64,000 bases of DNA from Rhodospirillaceae bacterium. GTDB taxonomy: Bacteria > Pseudomonadota > Alphaproteobacteria > Rhodospirillales > Casp-alpha2. The stretch's first letter is position 1. Each line of letters begins with the position of its first letter. The notes below the pieces were generated by a model. The model had not been told where the DNA came from. It saw nothing but the letters and a program-made list of their open reading frames with translations, and searched no databases. The translations under genes and the position numbers were made by a program. The stretch spans positions 31,565 to 95,564 of the forward strand of contig PALN01000077.1 of the NCBI GenBank assembly GCA_002706405.1, read 5' to 3'. Below are positions 35,084 to 43,354 of this stretch, one piece after another.

Positions 35084-35836
35084 TTATCCCTTATCTCTGT
35101 CCGAAGTCGGCGACAAGTCGATTTCGAGGCTGACCACGTCGCCGCGATAGGTGATTTCGGCAACGTAGATGCAAGTCCCTGATTGGTCGCCGATTGTCCG
35201 GCGCACATTGGCGACAGGCGCGCCCAAGGGAAGGTCCAGGCGTTCGGCTGCTTCCTGGTCGGCGCCGTTGATGGTCAGGGCCTGATGCACCTTGCCGATG
35301 GCGATGTCGGGCATGGCGGCCAGCAGGGGAACGACGATGTTGCTGCGGAATTGATCGGGCGCGCGCAGGTAGATGTCCGCGGCCAGATAGATGTCGATCA
35401 GGCAGAACGGTTCGTCGTCGCGGTAATGGACGCGCTTGATGTGTTGATAGGCGGTCGCCGGCTTGCCTTCACCGTCCAGAATGCGCGGTTGCCGTTCGGC
35501 CGTCTCCACCAGAATCAGCTTGGGCTGCAGGGGCTCGACCATGCGCACGAAGGATTTCCAGTCGGACGCCAGGGGCAGCCAACGCTGTTCCCGCGGCTCG
35601 CACTCGACAAAGGTGCCGAGCCCGTGGCGGCGTTTGATCAGGCCCTCGGATTCCAAAACCCCGATGGCCTGACGCATGGTCGCGCGGGCCACGCTGAAGC
35701 GGCTGGCAAGGTCGTCGATCGCGGGAAGCTGTTGGCCCAGGGACCACAGGCCAGCCTCGATCTCGCCGCGCAGGGTATTCGCGACCTGGGCGTAGAGCGG
35801 CATGGTATGGCGACGGGCGCGGGGCGGCAGCATCAT
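35084..35836 (-). CDS. GntR-family regulator with UTRA domain (HutC-like)
   Basis: 250 residues. The winged helix-turn-helix spans about residues 13-80: LYAQVANTLRGEIEAGLW, then LASRFSVARATMRQAIGVLE and LIKRRHGLGTFV. The rest is a UTRA effector domain with RVHYRDDEPFCLIDIYLAADIY. Such regulators bind sugar phosphates, amino-acid breakdown products or similar ligands. It lies upstream of tctCAB and divergent from the enolase-superfamily gene, so it probably controls both. The start is ATG 35836 with a poor ribosome site; an alternative is the Met at residue 12. Confidence 0.88.
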   Translation of the reverse strand: MMLPPRARRHTMPLYAQVANTLRGEIEAGLWSLGQQLPAIDDLASRFSVARATMRQAIGVLESEGLIKRRHGLGTFVECEPREQRWLPLASDWKSFVRMVEPLQPKLILVETAERQPRILDGEGKPATAYQHIKRVHYRDDEPFCLIDIYLAADIYLRAPDQFRSNIVVPLLAAMPDIAIGKVHQALTINGADQEAAERLDLPLGAPVANVRRTIGDQSGTCIYVAEITYRGDVVSLEIDLSPTSDRDKG

Positions 35837-35875
35837 TGTCGATCCGGCGTTGCGGTTGCAGTCTGCTGATAATAT

Positions 35876-35888
35876 AGTCGTATGGACT
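35876..35888. promoter_or_regulatory. Candidate GntR operator AGTC-N5-GACT
   Basis: AGTCgtatgGACT lies in the 81-base divergent region, within the AT-rich ATAATATAGTCGTATGGAC stretch and 30 bases before the enolase-superfamily start. It is the only clear short palindrome there. The match to a known GntR consensus is weak, so this is a position-based candidate. Confidence 0.35.
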
Positions 35889-35917
35889 TATGGATGTCTA
35901 TCACTGAAGGAAAATTC

Positions 35918-37102
35918 ATGGCAAAAACCGATCAGCCCGCGCCAGTGGCGGCGCGGCCCTTTCCCGCAGGAAATACGCGCCTGCGCCGCATCGATGCCTG
36001 GGCGCTGCGCGTCGCCATCCAGCGGCCCGTGGAAACATCCTTCGGCATCATGCGCGATCGTCCGGCCGTTTTCGTGCGGGTCGAGGATGCCTCGGGCGCC
36101 TTCGGATTCGGTGAGATCTGGTGCAATTTTCCCAGCTGCGGTGCCGAGCACCGGGTACGCATGGCCATCGATGAATTGGCCCCGCTGCTGGCCGGACGTG
36201 ATTTCGCCGCCCCGGCCGACGCCTTCCGTCATATGTGGGATAGAACCCGCGTGCGTGTGCTGCAAACGGCCGAGCCGGGGCCTTATTCCCAGGCCATCGC
36301 CGGCCTCGACATCGCGCTTTGGGATTTGGCGGCGCGTCAGGCCGGCCGGCCGCTGCGCCACTTCATTGCCGAGGACGCGGCGAATGACGTGCCTGCCTAT
36401 GCCAGCGGCATCCATATCGGAATCGCGTTGGACGTCGTGCCCGAGTTCCGCGCCACGGGATTCCGCAATTTCAAGGTCAAGGTCGGGTTCGACACGCCGA
36501 AAGACATTGCCGGGGTCAAGGCGCTCACCGAAACGATCAAGCCGGGCGAGCGTCTGTTTTCCGATGCCAACCAGGCCTGGAACCTGGATCAGGCCCTGGA
36601 ATTCGCCCAAGGGGCCCGGGGCCTGCTCGACTGGCTGGAAGAACCGCTTCGCGCCGACGCGCCGGCGGAAGATTGGGCACGGCTGGCGAAGGAAGGGGGC
36701 ATCCCGCTTGCCGCCGGAGAGAATTTCCTGGGCGCCGACGATTTCGACGCGGCCCTGGCCGCCGGATCGCTGACCTATATCCAGCCCGATATGGCCAAAT
36801 GGGGCGGCGTCACCGGCTGTCTGCCCGTGGCCCGGACCGTTCGCGCGGGCGGGCGCACCTATTGCCCTCATTACCTGGGCGGCGGGATCGGGCTTCTGGC
36901 GTCGGCCAACCTGCTGGCCGCCGTCGGCGGGCCGGGTTTGCTCGAGGTTGATGCCAACCCGAACCCTCTGCGTTCGGAAATCGCCGACCTGACCATGACC
37001 GACGGCCGGATCGACCTGGGGGCCGGGCCGGGCCTGGGGGTCGAGGCATTACCGGATACCCTGCTGTCTCAAGTGACCCTGCACCAAGCCTGGACGGCCT
37101 AG
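35918..37102 (+). CDS. Enolase-superfamily enzyme, mandelate racemase / muconate lactonizing type
   Basis: 394 residues with an N-terminal capping domain and a TIM barrel. Visible active-site residues are Lys186 and Lys188 (KVK), metal ligands Asp216 (DANQAW), Glu242 (EEP) and Glu268 (GEN), and His318 (CPHYLGGG). The enzyme would abstract a proton next to a carboxylate and either dehydrate, epimerise or cycloisomerise a substrate such as a sugar acid. ATG 35918 follows GAAGGA; an in-frame ATG at 35882 is less likely. It is divergent from the GntR-Tct unit, which would import the substrate. Confidence 0.9.
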   Translation: MAKTDQPAPVAARPFPAGNTRLRRIDAWALRVAIQRPVETSFGIMRDRPAVFVRVEDASGAFGFGEIWCNFPSCGAEHRVRMAIDELAPLLAGRDFAAPADAFRHMWDRTRVRVLQTAEPGPYSQAIAGLDIALWDLAARQAGRPLRHFIAEDAANDVPAYASGIHIGIALDVVPEFRATGFRNFKVKVGFDTPKDIAGVKALTETIKPGERLFSDANQAWNLDQALEFAQGARGLLDWLEEPLRADAPAEDWARLAKEGGIPLAAGENFLGADDFDAALAAGSLTYIQPDMAKWGGVTGCLPVARTVRAGGRTYCPHYLGGGIGLLASANLLAAVGGPGLLEVDANPNPLRSEIADLTMTDGRIDLGAGPGLGVEALPDTLLSQVTLHQAWTA

Positions 37103-37181
37103 GCAGGGTTTCCACCTGCCCGAAAAAGCTGGTAAATACACCGGAGAACTGGAAAATAACCGGGCAGGAATTTCAGGGTCC

Positions 37182-38048
37182 ATGGCGCTCAATCCCAAGG
37201 TCATCTCGTTCTTCGACGATCGCACCTTCACCATCACGCATATCGTCACCTGTCCGGAAACGGGCGCCACGGCGGTGATCGATCCCGTGCTCGATTACGA
37301 CGCGGCAGCCGGGCGGACCTTTCACAATAGCGCCGAGGCCGTGATCCATCAGATCGGCCAGGACAGCCTGAGCGTGGACTGGGTGCTGGAAACCCATGTC
37401 CATGCCGATCATCTGACTGCGGCCCCGTTCGTGAAGGATAGCCTGGGCGGCCGCCTGGGCATCGGCGGCAAGGTCGGTCAGGTGCAAGCAGCCTTCAAGA
37501 AGATCTTCAATGCCGAGGAATCCTTCGCCACCGACGGCTCCCAGTTCGACCACCTGTTCGCCGACGGCGAGGAATTCAAGATCGGCAACCTGACGGCGCG
37601 GGTCATGCATACGCCGGGCCATACGCCCGCCTGCGTAACTTATGTGATCGGTGACGCGGCCTTTGTCGGCGATACCCTGTTCGCGCCCGATTACGGCACG
37701 GCGCGCTGTGACTTTCCCGGCGGCGACGCGCGCCAACTGTACGGCTCGATCCAGAAGATCCTCGCACTACCCGACGAGACGCGCCTGTTCCTGTGCCATG
37801 ACTACATGCCGGGCGGGCGCGACGTGGTCATGCGTACGACCGTTGCCGCGCAGAAGGTGGCCAACGTGCATCTGAAGGATTGCAAGGATGCCGAGGCCTT
37901 CGCTGCCATGCGCAACGGCCGCGATGCCAAGCTCTCCATGCCGGCCCTGATCATCCCGTCCGTGCAGGTCAACATGCGCGGTGGCGCCCTGCCGCCGGCG
38001 GAAGATAATGGTGTGTCTTACCTGAAAACGCCCATTAATATATTGTAA
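37182..38048 (+). CDS. MBL-fold metallohydrolase, persulfide dioxygenase / Blh-like
   Basis: 288 residues. The metallo-beta-lactamase metal motif is THVHADH (His72, His74, Asp76, His77). It is followed by HTPGHTPACV and VGDTLFAPDYGTARCDFPGG, which match the ETHE1/Blh persulfide-dioxygenase group more than glyoxalase II. Such enzymes use one iron and O2 to oxidise glutathione persulfide to sulfite. The C-terminal 60 residues (LKDCKDAEAFAAMRNGRDAKL onward) are as in Blh proteins. It starts 79 bases after the enolase-superfamily gene; co-transcription is possible, but the functions look unrelated. The AT-rich sequence after the stop has no clear terminator. Confidence 0.82.
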   Translation: MALNPKVISFFDDRTFTITHIVTCPETGATAVIDPVLDYDAAAGRTFHNSAEAVIHQIGQDSLSVDWVLETHVHADHLTAAPFVKDSLGGRLGIGGKVGQVQAAFKKIFNAEESFATDGSQFDHLFADGEEFKIGNLTARVMHTPGHTPACVTYVIGDAAFVGDTLFAPDYGTARCDFPGGDARQLYGSIQKILALPDETRLFLCHDYMPGGRDVVMRTTVAAQKVANVHLKDCKDAEAFAAMRNGRDAKLSMPALIIPSVQVNMRGGALPPAEDNGVSYLKTPINIL

Positions 38049-38201
38049 TAAAAAGATAATTTCCGAACCATATAAATTTTATTCTAATCGTCCGTGACTT
38101 TCGCGCCGGCCCGCGCGATCATCCATTTTGCCAACAATTAAAAATTTATAACGCACTCTTGAAGGGCGGGGGGAGAGATGCGGCAGGGAGAGTAACAAAC
38201 G

Positions 38202-40214
38202 ATGAAGGCGCTCAATAACGTCAGGATTCTGACGAAGGTTTCGCTTGGCTTTGGTGTGGTCCTGATACTTCTGGTGGTCACCGGCTTGACCGGTGGACTG
38301 AACCTGAAGAACGGAGACGCCAATTTTGGGCGCTACCGGGGCATCGCCACGGAGACCAACCAGGCGGCCCGGGTTCAGGCCAGCCTTCTCGAAACCCAGT
38401 TGGAAATCCGAAAATTCCTGAAAAACGGGACGGAAGAGTCACTGGAAACCGTGCAGGACCGGGCCCGGACGACCATCCAGCTCAACGATCAGCTGATCAA
38501 GATGATCGAAGGGGCGCAGGAAAAGGCCGTCGCTCAGGAAGTCGGACGCAACCTTTCCAGCTACATCGCCGCCTTTGACGAGGTCGCGGCCCGTCAGGCC
38601 CGCATCGACGATCTGGTGCAGAACAGGATTGACGTCCTGAACCGGGAAATGCGGGACCTCATCGCCGGCATCAAGAAGAAGACCCAGGACGCCATCGACG
38701 TGACCGGGGCTTATAACGCTTCGACGGTGCAGCGCGACCTGTTGCTGATGCTTTTGAACACGGCAACCTTTCTTGTCTCCAACGATCAGGAATCCTTCGA
38801 CAACGCGCTCAAGGAATCGGCCGCCATGAAGGCAAACCAATCGGTCATGGTCGCCGACTTTCTCGAAGAAGACTGGCTCAAGATGTCGGAAGAGCTTGCG
38901 GCCAAACACGAGGCATTCATCGCTGCGCTGCAAGAGGTCTATGAGCACGTGCTGGCCCGCAACGCCGCCATCGAAACGCAACTGGATACCATCGGCCCGG
39001 ACGTATCCGCCCAGATGGACGAACTGAAGCTGGGTTTCAAGACGGACCAGGACATTCTGGGCACGGACACCAGCGCCGCCATGCGGCAAGGGCTATTCAC
39101 CATGGTCAGCGCCGCCGCCGTTGCCCTGGTTCTCGGGATTGCGGCGGCCTGGGTAATCGGCACGGGCATTTCCCGCCCGATCGGCGCCATCACGCGGGCC
39201 ATGACGGCACTCGCCCATGGCGACAAGACCGTCGACATTCCGGGGCGGGATCAGACCGACGAAGTCGGCGACATGGCGCAGGCGGTCGTGGTGTTCAAGG
39301 AGAACATGATCAAGGCCGACGAACTTGCCGCGCGCGAGCAGGAGGAGGCGAAACTGCGTGAGGAACGATCGCACCGTCTGCTCGATCTGACGAGCGGGTT
39401 CGACGCCGACGTCACCGAGCTGCTTCGGGCGCTTGCCGCATCAGCCACGGAAATGGAAACCACGGCCGCCACCATGTCGGAGATCGCCGGCAATACCAAT
39501 ACCCGCGCGGCGACGGTTGCGGGGGCGGCGGAACAGGCATCGGGCAACGTGCAGACCGTCGCGACGGCGACCGAGGAGTTGTCCAGCTCGATCCAGGAGA
39601 TCAGCCGGCAGGTCAGCCAGTCGACCGAAATCGCCGGCCGCGCCGTGGAACAGGCGGCGCAGACGGATCAGCAGGTGCAGGGGCTGGCCGATGCGGCCCA
39701 GAAGATCGGGGATGTCATCAACCTGATCGCCGATATTGCCGAGCAGACCAACCTGCTGGCGCTCAATGCGACGATCGAAGCCGCCCGCGCCGGTGATGCG
39801 GGCAAAGGCTTCGCCGTGGTGGCCAGCGAGGTCAAGAACCTGGCCAATCAGACGGCAAAGGCAACCGATGAGATCGGCCAGCAGATCGGCGGTATCCAGT
39901 CGGAAACGCTGGAGGCCGTGACCGCCATCCGCTCCATCACCGACACCATCAAGTCGATCGACGAGATCGCCGCGGCCATCGCGGCGGCGGTCGAACAGCA
40001 GGGGGCGGCGACAGGCGAAATCGCGCGCAATGTCGAGCAAGCCGCCGTTGGCACGCAGGAGGTAACCTCCAACATCATCCAGGTGACGGCGGCGGCGGAG
40101 GAAACGGGGACCTCCGCCTCCGAGGTCAAGCATGTGGCGGCCGATCTCAATCAGAAAGCGGAGCTTCTGCGCGAACAGGTGGAAAGGTTCCTGGCCGATG
40201 TCCGCGCGGCCTGA
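38202..40214 (+). CDS. Methyl-accepting chemotaxis protein
   Basis: 670 residues. Membrane span 1 is about residues 13-33. A periplasmic helical sensor of about 260 residues follows, long enough for a helical bimodular type domain. Span 2 is about 294-318. Next come a HAMP domain (RPIGAITRAMTALAHGD) and the methyl-accepting signalling domain. The kinase-contact tip ([20 protein letters not shown]) is at about 512-531. The C-terminus ends FLADVRAA, nearly the same as in the second receptor of this window. It would sense a small ligand, possibly an organic acid, and control CheA. The ATG is preceded by GGGAGAG. Confidence 0.93.
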   Translation: MKALNNVRILTKVSLGFGVVLILLVVTGLTGGLNLKNGDANFGRYRGIATETNQAARVQASLLETQLEIRKFLKNGTEESLETVQDRARTTIQLNDQLIKMIEGAQEKAVAQEVGRNLSSYIAAFDEVAARQARIDDLVQNRIDVLNREMRDLIAGIKKKTQDAIDVTGAYNASTVQRDLLLMLLNTATFLVSNDQESFDNALKESAAMKANQSVMVADFLEEDWLKMSEELAAKHEAFIAALQEVYEHVLARNAAIETQLDTIGPDVSAQMDELKLGFKTDQDILGTDTSAAMRQGLFTMVSAAAVALVLGIAAAWVIGTGISRPIGAITRAMTALAHGDKTVDIPGRDQTDEVGDMAQAVVVFKENMIKADELAAREQEEAKLREERSHRLLDLTSGFDADVTELLRALAASATEMETTAATMSEIAGNTNTRAATVAGAAEQASGNVQTVATATEELSSSIQEISRQVSQSTEIAGRAVEQAAQTDQQVQGLADAAQKIGDVINLIADIAEQTNLLALNATIEAARAGDAGKGFAVVASEVKNLANQTAKATDEIGQQIGGIQSETLEAVTAIRSITDTIKSIDEIAAAIAAAVEQQGAATGEIARNVEQAAVGTQEVTSNIIQVTAAAEETGTSASEVKHVAADLNQKAELLREQVERFLADVRAA

Positions 40215-40309
40215 TGGCCGGCATTCCCGGTATTGCGACGGTGGTGCGACTTCAGTCTGATTTGTGATACCGTGCCGCAAGACGCATCTTGCATCTTGGG
40301 TAATGTGCC

Positions 40310-40849
40310 ATGGCCGACTTCAAGCCTCACGGCACGCGGCTTTTGTCGCTGCCCCTTGAGGAACTCAAATCCGCCGATCTGATATCGGCCCTGGATCTGT
40401 GGCGGAGCTGGTGTGGTGATCGCGTGGCGCCGGTTTGGGCCGACGTCACCCTGTCCGCCTTTCCCTCTAAGCTTTTGCCGATGACGACGGTGGTCGATGT
40501 CATCGATGGCGGCAAGGACTTCAAATACCGCTACTGGGGATCAGACCTGTCTCGCCTGTTCAAGCGGGAAGAAACGGGTCTGTTGTTATCCGAGCATGTG
40601 GTCAATCAGTCGGGGCACATCCGTTTCAGCCAATTCTGGGAAGTGGTCGTCCAGATCCGACCGCTCGTGTTCATGACCATCTTTGAACGGGTCGAAGGGG
40701 TCATGGCGGAAAAAGTCAACCTGCGTCTGCCCGTCGTCGATGAAGCCGGGGCCGTGGACAAGATCATCTCGCTCAGCATCATGGACCGTATCGGCATCCA
40801 GGATTTCGATGACCTGAGCGACCATTGGCAGGTCGAAATCGCCGGTTGA
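40310..40849 (+). CDS. PAS-domain protein (PAS_5-like), possibly accessory to the chemoreceptor
   Basis: 179 residues, no membrane span. The region from about residue 28 to 165 reads as a single PAS-like fold: DLWRSWCGDRVAPVWADVTL, then FKYRYWGSDLSRLF (the Y/F-R-x-x-G segment typical of PAS_5 proteins) and a C-terminal LPVVDEAGAVDKIISLSIMDR strand pair. Such proteins are common in Rhodospirillales as stand-alone sensors without an output domain. It lies 95 bases after the chemoreceptor gene on the same strand and is convergent with the MoaD-like gene. Function is not known. Confidence 0.7.
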   Translation: MADFKPHGTRLLSLPLEELKSADLISALDLWRSWCGDRVAPVWADVTLSAFPSKLLPMTTVVDVIDGGKDFKYRYWGSDLSRLFKREETGLLLSEHVVNQSGHIRFSQFWEVVVQIRPLVFMTIFERVEGVMAEKVNLRLPVVDEAGAVDKIISLSIMDRIGIQDFDDLSDHWQVEIAG

Positions 40850-40855
40850 CCGCCG

Positions 40856-41113
40856 TCACCCGCCCTTGATCGCGGGGAATACGGTCACCTCGTCACCTTC
40901 TGAAAGCGGCACCTCGGCGCGCCCGGAAATGGGCACGGCGTCCTCGTTCAACATGGTCATGTAGGCTTCGCCGATGCCGTCGGGCAGCTTCAACTGCGTG
41001 ATCAGGTCTTCCAGGCTGGCGCCGTCCGCCAGGGTGAACGTGCCGATGCCGTTGCTGTCGAAGCCCGGCGGCGAAAACGGATCCATGGCGATCAGCTTGA
41101 CCGTGACTTTCAT
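40856..41113 (-). CDS. MoaD/ThiS-family sulfur carrier
   Basis: 85 residues with a beta-grasp pattern and the C-terminal EVTVFPAIKGG. The final Gly-Gly is the site for adenylation and thiocarboxylation in MoaD and ThiS. It lies 13 bases after the aldehyde oxidoreductase gene on the same strand. MoaD-like genes are often linked to tungsten enzymes, supplying sulfur for the pterin dithiolene, so this is probably a dedicated carrier for that enzyme. Confidence 0.85.
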   Translation of the reverse strand: MKVTVKLIAMDPFSPPGFDSNGIGTFTLADGASLEDLITQLKLPDGIGEAYMTMLNEDAVPISGRAEVPLSEGDEVTVFPAIKGG

Positions 41114-41126
41114 GACCGGCGGCCGA

Positions 41127-42956
41127 TCAGGCCAAGCCCAGGCGGCTGAGTGTCTGGGTCGTCGGTTCGCCGTCGGGGGTCCAGCCGCGCAGTTCGTAAT
41201 ATTCCGGCAGCATCTTGTCCAATTCGGCGACGTGGCCTTTGCCCGCCCCCCCTTTGGCCGGCTCGGTCAGCACGCGCTTGGGCAGGGTGTCGTCCTTGGC
41301 GGTGAAGCCGGCGGCGTTGTTGAACAGGCGCTCCAGGTTGTAGATGCGCTCGCCCAGTTCCAAAAGGCGCTCGACGGTCCAATCCCCCTCGCAGGCGGCA
41401 TCGATCTGGTCGGCGTAATCGGGGGCACCCCATGCAGCCTTGGTGAAGGTGCAGAGGCCCGAGGAATCGATGGCGGCGATGTAATCCTGGCTGTCCTTGA
41501 CGATCTTGGCCTTGCCGTCCGGCGTCACGCGCTGGAAATCGTCCTGGAACGGGGCCGCCTTCAAATGGCAGGCGCCCCGGTTCGAGGTCGCATAACCGAG
41601 CGCCATGCCCTGCATGGCGCGGGGGTCGTAGCCGGGGAATTCCTGGCCCTTCACGACCATGGCGAATTCGGGATGGCCGTATTTTTCACACAGCCGCAGG
41701 GCGCCCAGGCCAAGGTCCTTGCCGAAGCCTTGGGCCGTGCCCGTGACCTCGGCCGCCCAGCAGAGCGCTTCCGCGTTGCCGAAGGAAAAGTCGTGGCCTT
41801 CGGTCTGTTCCGTGGTGATCGCCCCTTCCATGAACAGTTCCATGGCGGCGGCGACCGTGGCACCAAAGGAAATGGGGTCCATGCCGTGTTCGTTGCACAG
41901 GGCGGAGGCATAGGTCGCGGCCTCCACGTCCTGCACGCCGCACATGGGGCCGACGGCATAGGCGGATTCATATTCCAGGCCGCCGGTCACGCCGGAATAG
42001 CGCGCCTTGCCCTTGATGGAGAAGTGGTCCGGGTCGATCTTGGCCATGCGTCCGCAGCCAATGGAACAGGCGAAGCAGGCCTTGTTGCCCTGATAGGGGG
42101 CCTCGCCGTCGGATTTCCGCACCGTGTGCTGTTTCTTCACATTGACGTCGGCGATGTGTTCGAACTGAACCTCGCGGCAGTTCAGGGTCGGAAGCGACCC
42201 ATGGGCCTGGGTCACGTCCATCATGGCCATGGTGCCGAGCCCGGAATAGCGGGCGCGGGCCGGGCTGGGGTCGAGGATCTTGCGCTTTTCCCGGGTCACG
42301 TCGAGGAACCGCTTGGGATCGTTCACGGCGACGCCCGTGGTGCCGCGCACGGCGACGGCCTTAAGCAGCTTCGAGCCCATGACGGCGCCGACGCCGGAGC
42401 GCCCCGCCGCGCGGTCGCGGTCGTTCATGATGCAGGCATAGCGCGACAGGCCTTCGCCCGCCCCGCCGATGGAGGCGATGCGGATCAGGGGGTCCTGATG
42501 GCGTTTCTTGATGGCGTCTTCCGTGTCCCACACGGTTTCGCCCCAGATGAATCCCTCGGCGTCGAGGAGTTCGGCCTGACCGTCGACGATCATCAGGTAG
42601 ACCGGCTTGGCCGACTTGCCTTCGATGATGACCATGTCCCAGCCGGCCTGCTTCAATTCGCCGCCGAACTGCCCGCCCGAGTTGGAGCAGGCCACGGTGC
42701 CGGTCAAGGGGCCCTTGGTGACGACGGAATAGCGCCCGCCGGTGGAGGCACAGGTGCCGGTCAGGGGGCCAGTGACGAAGATCAGTTTGTTGTCGGGGCT
42801 CAGGGGATCGATTTTAGGGTCGATTTCCTCAGACAGGTATTTGGTGCCCAAGCCGCGCTGGCCCAGGTACAGCTTGACCCAGTCCATGTTCAGCGGTTCC
42901 GGGGTGCAGGTGCCCTTGGTCAGGTTCACCCGAAGCAATTTGCCATGCCAAGCCAC
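41127..42956 (-). CDS. Aldehyde:ferredoxin oxidoreductase family, tungsten-pterin enzyme
   Basis: 609 residues, the normal family length. The N-terminal domain has GPLTGTCASTGGRYSVVTKG and SNSGGQFGGELKQAG, the bis-pterin binding part. The [4Fe-4S] ligands are Cys294, Cys297 and Cys301 (ACFACSIGC) with a distant Cys502 (SSGLCTF). Such enzymes oxidise aldehydes to carboxylates, or run in reverse, and pass electrons to ferredoxin or a partner subunit. The GTG start has GGAG 7 bases upstream. No ferredoxin or AorA/AorC-type partner is next to it; only the MoaD-like gene follows. Oxygen-tolerant function in this organism is uncertain. Confidence 0.93.
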   Translation of the reverse strand: MAWHGKLLRVNLTKGTCTPEPLNMDWVKLYLGQRGLGTKYLSEEIDPKIDPLSPDNKLIFVTGPLTGTCASTGGRYSVVTKGPLTGTVACSNSGGQFGGELKQAGWDMVIIEGKSAKPVYLMIVDGQAELLDAEGFIWGETVWDTEDAIKKRHQDPLIRIASIGGAGEGLSRYACIMNDRDRAAGRSGVGAVMGSKLLKAVAVRGTTGVAVNDPKRFLDVTREKRKILDPSPARARYSGLGTMAMMDVTQAHGSLPTLNCREVQFEHIADVNVKKQHTVRKSDGEAPYQGNKACFACSIGCGRMAKIDPDHFSIKGKARYSGVTGGLEYESAYAVGPMCGVQDVEAATYASALCNEHGMDPISFGATVAAAMELFMEGAITTEQTEGHDFSFGNAEALCWAAEVTGTAQGFGKDLGLGALRLCEKYGHPEFAMVVKGQEFPGYDPRAMQGMALGYATSNRGACHLKAAPFQDDFQRVTPDGKAKIVKDSQDYIAAIDSSGLCTFTKAAWGAPDYADQIDAACEGDWTVERLLELGERIYNLERLFNNAAGFTAKDDTLPKRVLTEPAKGGAGKGHVAELDKMLPEYYELRGWTPDGEPTTQTLSRLGLA

Positions 42957-43354
42957 GGTCGGTCTCCGTCATCGATATCAGATGTGATTATCATAGGTGT
43001 AGGCAATCAGCGCCGCCGTTTCCAGTGGCAAACGCACGGCGGCAAGGAGATGTGCGCGCCGAAGGCTGAAATTGGATCACCTTCGCGCCCATGGACCAAT
43101 AGATCGATAGTTGTATATAGCGAAAGTCTGATTGTTGATCTTCGATATTCGTTGTCACATGTTGCAGTGTTCTTTGCGTTTGATGGCACGTGCGCGTCCC
43201 GGTCTCTGGTGGTCGGCTGGTGGCAATATTTCCCTTCTAATCCGCATGCGGTCATTGATGCGCAGACAACGGACCATCAAGGCGAACGACTTTCGGTCGG
43301 CCTGCAATCCGCAGGAACACCGCGTCAAGCAACCAGGGCATCTGCCGCGAAATT
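42957..43354. promoter_or_regulatory. 398-base divergent region between the aldehyde oxidoreductase and hybrid kinase genes
   Basis: No convincing gene is seen; the short frames here lack ribosome sites and family patterns. One clear structure is a perfect 8-base stem, GCCGCCGT (43012-43019) with ACGGCGGC (43036-43043). The middle (about 43080-43170) is AT-rich, with TAGTTGTATATAGCG and TGATTGTTGATCTTCG, and is likely to hold promoters for one or both directions. Confidence 0.45.

Noticed and set aside
38138..38323. 61-codon minus-strand frame before the first chemoreceptor
   Set aside because: It overlaps the chemoreceptor start region, lacks a ribosome site and has no pattern of a real small protein.
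43007..43255. 82-codon minus-strand frame in the AOR/kinase gap
   Set aside because: No ribosome site, mixed composition unlike neighbours and an AT-rich promoter-like region; more likely non-coding.
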